Source: UBA3537 sp965658025
GTDB taxonomy: Bacteria; Bacteroidota; Bacteroidia; Flavobacteriales; Flavobacteriaceae
Direction of reading: 5' to 3'
NCBI GenBank assembly: GCA_965658025.1
Contig: CBFHQL010000017.1
Span: forward strand, 1 to 37,824
DNA length: 37,824 nucleotides
In this document: in pieces, positions 33,889-37,824 of the stretch
How the letters are laid out: the number at the start of each line of letters is the position of its first letter
Position numbering within the stretch: position 1 is the first letter of the stretch
Program-made: the position numbers and the translations under genes
The notes under the pieces: generated by a model
Database searches by the model: none
Told to the model about the DNA's origin: nothing
The model's input: only the letters and a program-made list of their open reading frames with translations

Positions 33889-34531
33889 CGCTTTTTTTGT
33901 TTTATTCATATTCTTAGCATGCACTTTATCGAAAGTACAAGGGCAAACCCTCGCAGTGTTAAAATACGATGGCGGAGGTGATTGGTACAGCAATCCCACT
34001 GCAATGAAAAATTTGATTGAATTCTGTAACAACGAGATTAACACCACTATAGCACCTATACCAACGGTTGTGCACCCCGAAGATTCAGCGCTGTTTAGCT
34101 ATCCTTTTGTTCACATGACTGGACACGGCAATGTTTTGTTTTCTGATGAAGCATTAAAAAACCTAAACACTTATTTGATGGGTGGAGGTTTCTTGCACAT
34201 AGATGATAATTATGGTATGAAATCATATATTTTACCACAAATAAAAAACCTATTCCCCAATAAAGAATTGAGAGAAATCCCTTTGGATCATCCTATTTTT
34301 AATCTTGTATATAAATTCCCCAATGGACTTCCTAAAATCCATGAACACGATGGTCTGCCACCAAAAGCACTAGGAATATTTCACGACAACAGACTCATTC
34401 TCTTGTGTACATTTGAAAGTGATCTCGGAGATGGCTGGGAGGACCAAGTGGTACATAACGATCCTGAAGAAATACGTTTGAAGGCACTAAAAATGGGTGC
34501 CAATATTATTAAATATGCATTTGAATTTTAA
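33881..34531 (+). CDS. Exported DUF4159 protein
   Basis: A 216-residue protein with signal peptide MRNAFFVLFIFLACTLSKVQ, then GQTLAVLKYDGGGDWYSNP, the DUF4159 opening. Further blocks are 'PFVHMTGHGNVLFSDEALKN', 'YLMGGGFLHIDDNYGM' (a GGGFLxxDD motif like glutamine-amidotransferase-type folds) and 'IPLDHPIFNLVYKFPNGLPK'. The family is common in Bacteroidota and myxobacteria, and its function is unknown. It sits between two RNA methyltransferase genes, overlapping rsmE by eight bases, although it is exported, so the linkage is probably only transcriptional. Confidence 0.88.
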   Translation: MRNAFFVLFIFLACTLSKVQGQTLAVLKYDGGGDWYSNPTAMKNLIEFCNNEINTTIAPIPTVVHPEDSALFSYPFVHMTGHGNVLFSDEALKNLNTYLMGGGFLHIDDNYGMKSYILPQIKNLFPNKELREIPLDHPIFNLVYKFPNGLPKIHEHDGLPPKALGIFHDNRLILLCTFESDLGDGWEDQVVHNDPEEIRLKALKMGANIIKYAFEF

Positions 34532-34539
34532 TTATCAAA

Positions 34540-35049
34540 ATGATGCAATTAGACCACTACACTTCAAAATTTGTGAAGAAAAAATTTCCGATTGTTTTGG
34601 TTGCCGATCAAGTGGTACGACCCTCCAATGTCGGAAGTTTATTCCGATTGGCTGATGCATTTGGTGTAGAAAAACTTATTTTGGGTGGCCCACCCATCGA
34701 ACTCAACAGGAAAGTCTGGAACACTTCTAGAGCGACTGAAAAAGTAGTGCATTTTGAGCGAACAATAGACCCTCGTTTAGAGCTTAAAAAATTACGCACA
34801 GAAGGTTATGTATTGATTGGATTAGAAATTACAAACAAAAGCACTCCTTTGACCAAAATTGAATTCAAAAAATCCCAAAAAATCGCATTGGTTGTTGGTG
34901 CCGAACGGTACGGAATAAGTGAAGATATTCTCAATATTTTGGATGACTGCTACCACATTGAAATGTACGGACAAAACAGCAGTATGAATGTTGCACAAGC
35001 GACTTCAATCGCACTTTATGAACTCACCAAAAAGTTGCACCATGTTTAA
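34540..35049 (+). CDS. TrmH/SpoU-family RNA 2'-O-methyltransferase
   Basis: A 169-residue minimal SPOUT methyltransferase without an N-terminal RNA-binding extension. Motif 1 is RPSNVGSLFRLADAFGVEKL (split further by LILGG), motif 2 is IALVVGAERYGIS, and motif 3 is 'HIEMYGQNSSMNVAQATSIA', the knot that binds S-adenosylmethionine. The target nucleotide (tRNA or rRNA) is not clear from sequence. Two ATGs stand in tandem at the start (34540 and 34543). The last eight bases overlap the next gene. Confidence 0.9.
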   Translation: MMQLDHYTSKFVKKKFPIVLVADQVVRPSNVGSLFRLADAFGVEKLILGGPPIELNRKVWNTSRATEKVVHFERTIDPRLELKKLRTEGYVLIGLEITNKSTPLTKIEFKKSQKIALVVGAERYGISEDILNILDDCYHIEMYGQNSSMNVAQATSIALYELTKKLHHV

Positions 35050-36223
35050 TTCAAAACTTTTAGCGGAAAATGTACAAACATTTATCAATGCGCATTTAAA
35101 GGCCAATATTGAAGATTTGGCCCTTAAAGGAAGCCCTTTTTTAGACATTGAAACACCACAACTTTTAGAACAAATTCAAGCCAAAATCAAGTGCGTCAAA
35201 AAACTACCGACGTGGTTTCATGCTCAAAATATTTATTACCCCAGTAAAATAAACATTGAACAGACCTCATCAGAAATAAGCGCGTTATACAAAAGCAAAT
35301 TAGTAGAAGGGCAATATCTATTGGATCTTACAGGTGGATTTGGTGTAGATAGCTTTTATTTTTCCAAAAAAATAAAATCCGTAACACATTGCGAAATTGA
35401 TGCAAAATTATCTGAAATCGTGCAGCATAATTTTAAATCGCTAAAAGTCAAAAACATAGCAACAGTGGCGCAAAATGGGCTTTCGTATTTAGAACAAAAA
35501 GAGCAACATTTTGATTGGGTATATGTTGACCCCTCGAGAAGAGATGCGCAAAAAAATAAACGCTTTTTTATTGAAGATTGTATACCCAATGTAGCTAAAT
35601 ATTTGGAATTATTTTTGTCCAAAAGCAAAAATATCATGGTCAAATTGTCCCCTATGCTAGACATTCATGCTGCATTAGAATCTTTACCACAAACAAAAGA
35701 AATTCATGTAGTTGCCATCAAAAATGAAGTGAAAGAATTATTGTTTATTTTGGAAAGAGGTTATAATGATGAGCCCACACTAAAAGCTGTAAATTTAAAC
35801 ACAAACCAACCTGATTTTAAATTCAAAATAAGTACTGAAAATAACACTAAAGTCAGTTACTCCATTCCTTCAGAATATCTTTATGAACCCAATGCTGCGG
35901 TGCTCAAAGCAGGAGCATTTAAATATATTGCTTCTAAATTTGATGTCAAAAAATTAGCGCAACATACCCACCTTTACACCGCAACTAAACAAATTAAAGA
36001 TTTTCCTGGAAAAATCTACCGCATCAAACAAGTACTCCCTTATCACAAAAAAAAGCTAAGACCCCTACTTAATGGCCAAAAAGCTAATGTGAAAACCAGA
36101 AATTTTGCTGAATCTATTCCACGGCTTAAAAAAGAATTTAACATTTCTGATGGTGGTACTATGTTTTTTTTCTTCACGAAAACAGAACAAAAAAAATGGG
36201 TTTTGATTTGTGAAAAAATATAA
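35042..36223 (+). CDS. Class I SAM-dependent methyltransferase with THUMP-like C-terminal domain
   Basis: A 393-residue protein from the ATG at 35042, which overlaps the TrmH stop by eight bases. An earlier in-frame ATG at 34988 would place 18 residues coded inside the TrmH gene, reading unlike the family start. Motif I is LLDLTGGFGVDSFYFS (about 93-108), followed by CEID (acidic loop) and YVDPSRRDAQ (161-170, the motif IV equivalent). The last third forms the THUMP-like domain seen in this Bacteroidota family ('YIASKFDVKKLAQHTHLYTA' to 'ISDGGTMFFFFTK'). An RNA substrate is likely given the neighbours but is not shown. It ends the operon. Confidence 0.85.
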   Translation: MFNSKLLAENVQTFINAHLKANIEDLALKGSPFLDIETPQLLEQIQAKIKCVKKLPTWFHAQNIYYPSKINIEQTSSEISALYKSKLVEGQYLLDLTGGFGVDSFYFSKKIKSVTHCEIDAKLSEIVQHNFKSLKVKNIATVAQNGLSYLEQKEQHFDWVYVDPSRRDAQKNKRFFIEDCIPNVAKYLELFLSKSKNIMVKLSPMLDIHAALESLPQTKEIHVVAIKNEVKELLFILERGYNDEPTLKAVNLNTNQPDFKFKISTENNTKVSYSIPSEYLYEPNAAVLKAGAFKYIASKFDVKKLAQHTHLYTATKQIKDFPGKIYRIKQVLPYHKKKLRPLLNGQKANVKTRNFAESIPRLKKEFNISDGGTMFFFFTKTEQKKWVLICEKI

Positions 36224-36315
36224 TTCATAAAGCGTAATACACGCTGTTTATTTTTACTTTCAAAACACAATTTATTTTTTTATATTGTGACACATTATTA
36301 ACCAATTATAAAAAA

Positions 36316-37155
36316 ATGAAAAAACTTTTATTACTAACCACTGCCCTTATTTTATCATGCTTTGAACTTACAGCACAAGAAGAAAAAACGCAAGACCTCG
36401 TGGGTTATGGTGGGGGGCGCTTCGAAGTCTTCAAAACTGGAGGACAAGAAAGTATCGATTTGTGGTTTAAATGGATGGAACTACACGTTAGTGAGGATGT
36501 GGAGGGCATTATGGCTTTAGCACACGATGAAATCTATATTGAAGCACCTGAAGCTACCTTAAACGGTAAAGACGAATTGAAGGACTGGATGACGGCTACT
36601 TTTGGTAATGGAGATATCACTGTAGAGCATCGTTGGGCGGTTCCACTTCGGTTTGTTAATGAAGACGGAAGTGTCAATCCTGGTGATTGGATTGTTAACG
36701 ATTATGTAGTCAATTATAAAACTAAAGAAGGAGTAACAATAGACGACTCTGAAGCTAACGTTTATATCGTAGATGGCAAGGTTCGCTATATGAAGATTTT
36801 TACATTTAAAAATGAAACGCTTCAGACCAAAAAAGTTACATTTTCTGTAGATCTTTCCAAAAGCAAGGAATCGTTTAAAAACGTTAGTGTTTTTGGTGAT
36901 TTTAATAATTGGTGCGCGTCATGTGATGTGTTGTCCGATGAGGATAACGACGGTGTATATACTGGTACATTTGATGTTCCCGTCGGTCAATTACAATACA
37001 AATTTACGTTAGACAATCAAGCTGTAGAAGAACAATTTGAAGCGGGTACGGAATGTACTTCAACCATTGGTGAATACACCAACAGGGTAGCTCAAATTAG
37101 TGATGATGTCGTGCTTTCAACCGTTTGTTTCAACTCATGTGCATCATGTAATTAA
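36316..37155 (+). CDS. Exported NTF2-like protein with Cys-rich glycogen-binding-like (CBM48/AMPK) domain
   Basis: A 279-residue protein with a signal peptide (about 1-21, MKKLLLLTTALILSCFELTA). Residues about 43-168 form an NTF2/SnoaL-like alpha+beta barrel ('LWFKWMELHVSEDVEGIMAL', 'VRYMKIFTFKNE'). Residues about 172-270 have the beta-sandwich of AMPK-beta/CBM48 with the signature VSVFGDFNNW (190-199) and 'LQYKFTLDNQAVEEQF'. Six cysteines lie in this part, C200-x2-C203, C247 and C271-x3-C275-x2-C278, with CASC occurring twice, so disulfides or metal binding are likely. C15 is preceded by a poor lipobox. No catalytic residues are recognised. A similar exported protein follows after 31 bases. 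Confidence 0.8.
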   Translation: MKKLLLLTTALILSCFELTAQEEKTQDLVGYGGGRFEVFKTGGQESIDLWFKWMELHVSEDVEGIMALAHDEIYIEAPEATLNGKDELKDWMTATFGNGDITVEHRWAVPLRFVNEDGSVNPGDWIVNDYVVNYKTKEGVTIDDSEANVYIVDGKVRYMKIFTFKNETLQTKKVTFSVDLSKSKESFKNVSVFGDFNNWCASCDVLSDEDNDGVYTGTFDVPVGQLQYKFTLDNQAVEEQFEAGTECTSTIGEYTNRVAQISDDVVLSTVCFNSCASCN

Positions 37156-37186
37156 ATAATAAATAATTAACCATAAAAACTAAAAA

Positions 37187-37824
37187 ATGAAAAAAACAAT
37201 CTTAACGCTTGCCCTGTCAGTTGGGTTAGTATCCACAGCACAAATCGTTGAAGCCGGAAAATGGCTAGGAAACAACGAATTAAAAAATAACCCTTACACT
37301 TTGGCCTCCGATGAACATATGGAGCTCACACTCCAAACTATTGAGGCCTATAATGCTGGTGAAGTAGAAAAAGAGCTTTCTTTTTATACAGAAGAAATGG
37401 CAAACAACACTAGAGAATACATGACCAAATACCACGGTGAAATGAAAAAAGTAACCAATGAACCTTGGGCCATGATTCCTGTTCAAATTAAAGGAGGAGA
37501 TAATGTACATATGCTGGTATGGTCCAATGAAACAAGAGAATGGAACAATGGCAGCAAACAAAAAATGAACTTAATGGAAGTATTTTCGTTTAACGAGGAT
37601 AAAAAAATCAATGGATTCTTTCAGTGGCGTAGCTACGATCCTAAAAACGAATTTGGTCTTCCATCAGGTGGTAAATTTTACGGAAAAAAAGATAATGAAT
37701 ATACCGGCAGAAAGCTCGTTTTTTCTAATCGTGGCGAGGTAGAAGCCATAGAGACACTCATTGCTAACTACAACAACATGGATGCAAAGGGCTGCCAAGA
37801 AATTTTTGCCGAGAATGCTGTTTT
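37187..37824 (+). CDS. Exported NTF2-like protein, two domains, 3' end outside the window
   Basis: The reading frame is open from the ATG at 37187 to the last base (212 residues seen). The signal peptide is MKKTILTLALSVGLVSTAQ. One SnoaL/NTF2-like domain spans about 40-155 ('LTLQTIEAYNAGEVEKELSF', 'LMEVFSFNEDKKINGFFQW'). A second one seems to begin at about 185 ('AIETLIANYNNMDAKGCQEI'). It is 31 bases from the preceding exported NTF2-like gene and similar in plan, so the two are probably co-transcribed paralogues or partners. No enzyme residues are recognised. Confidence 0.8.
   Translation, partial: MKKTILTLALSVGLVSTAQIVEAGKWLGNNELKNNPYTLASDEHMELTLQTIEAYNAGEVEKELSFYTEEMANNTREYMTKYHGEMKKVTNEPWAMIPVQIKGGDNVHMLVWSNETREWNNGSKQKMNLMEVFSFNEDKKINGFFQWRSYDPKNEFGLPSGGKFYGKKDNEYTGRKLVFSNRGEVEAIETLIANYNNMDAKGCQEIFAENAV

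Noticed and set aside
34988..35041. Earlier ATG for the THUMP-like methyltransferase
   Set aside because: It lies within the TrmH gene in another frame. The ATG at 35042 gives the family-like start and a normal short overlap.
36231..36245. Hairpin AGCGT-AATAC-ACGCT as terminator of the tsaD operon
   Set aside because: Only five base pairs and an interrupted T run; too weak to call.

Overview
The window is a chromosomal stretch from a marine-type member of the Bacteroidota, most likely family Flavobacteriaceae. The evidence is AT-rich DNA, tightly packed genes, candidate promoters of the Bacteroidota type (-7 box TAnnTTTG) with short leaders, bacillithiol synthesis (bshA), a class-specific set of conserved genes (Cys-free LptD, large TamB, a GH3/beta-lactamase-fold fusion, DUF4159, a membrane Fe-S electron-transfer pair) and several TTG or GTG starts. 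Almost everything outside 6.9-8.2 kb looks like ordinary core genome.

Layout. 1-422 (-) is the 5' part of a fused alpha-keto acid dehydrogenase E1 gene. 544-3558 (+) is a compact four-gene run: a 2-oxoglutarate/Fe(II)-type oxygenase, a SUI1-type factor, a nucleoside phosphorylase and a leaderless periplasmic-binding-protein-fold protein, with two TAATG stop/start overlaps. It converges with ung (-). 4320-6875 (+) carries a MutS2 without its Smr nuclease domain and a DCC-family (DUF393) thiol protein. 6848-8174 is a small accessory island. It is bounded by an imperfect 30-bp repeat of the DUF393 3' end and holds an ORF6N gene flanked by two ~108-bp repeats, a broken gene, a 57-residue DUF4177-like protein and a GC-rich foldback segment. 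8175-14676 (-) is an SLC1-type symporter, aroC, bshA and the GH3/serine-hydrolase fusion. 14838-16078 (+) is a SIMPL protein plus ogt.

16086-21235 (-) is a conserved Bacteroidota cluster: N-acetylmuramoyl-L-alanine amidase, MlaD, a membrane 4Fe-4S protein, a HAD-like protein, a CCG Fe-S protein and a small conserved protein. Divergent to it, lptD and ridA run on the + strand to 24443. 24450-27395 (-) is pfkA, gap and a BadF/NagK-like sugar kinase, with a strong hairpin terminator between gap and the kinase. 27552-31934 (-) is tamB. 32153-36223 (+) is a translation and RNA-modification operon: tsaD, rsmE, a DUF4159 protein, a TrmH-family methyltransferase and a THUMP-like methyltransferase. 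36316 to the end (+) holds two exported NTF2-like proteins, the first also carrying a Cys-rich glycogen-binding-like domain; the second runs off the window.

Functionally the window combines envelope biogenesis (LptD, MlaD, TamB, amidase, GH3 fusion, sugar kinase), nucleic-acid repair (Ung, MutS2, Ogt), tRNA and rRNA modification, central glycolysis and redox chemistry. The best candidate for something undescribed is the repeat-organised island at the 3' end of the DUF393 gene. No tRNA, rRNA, CRISPR array or complete insertion sequence was seen.
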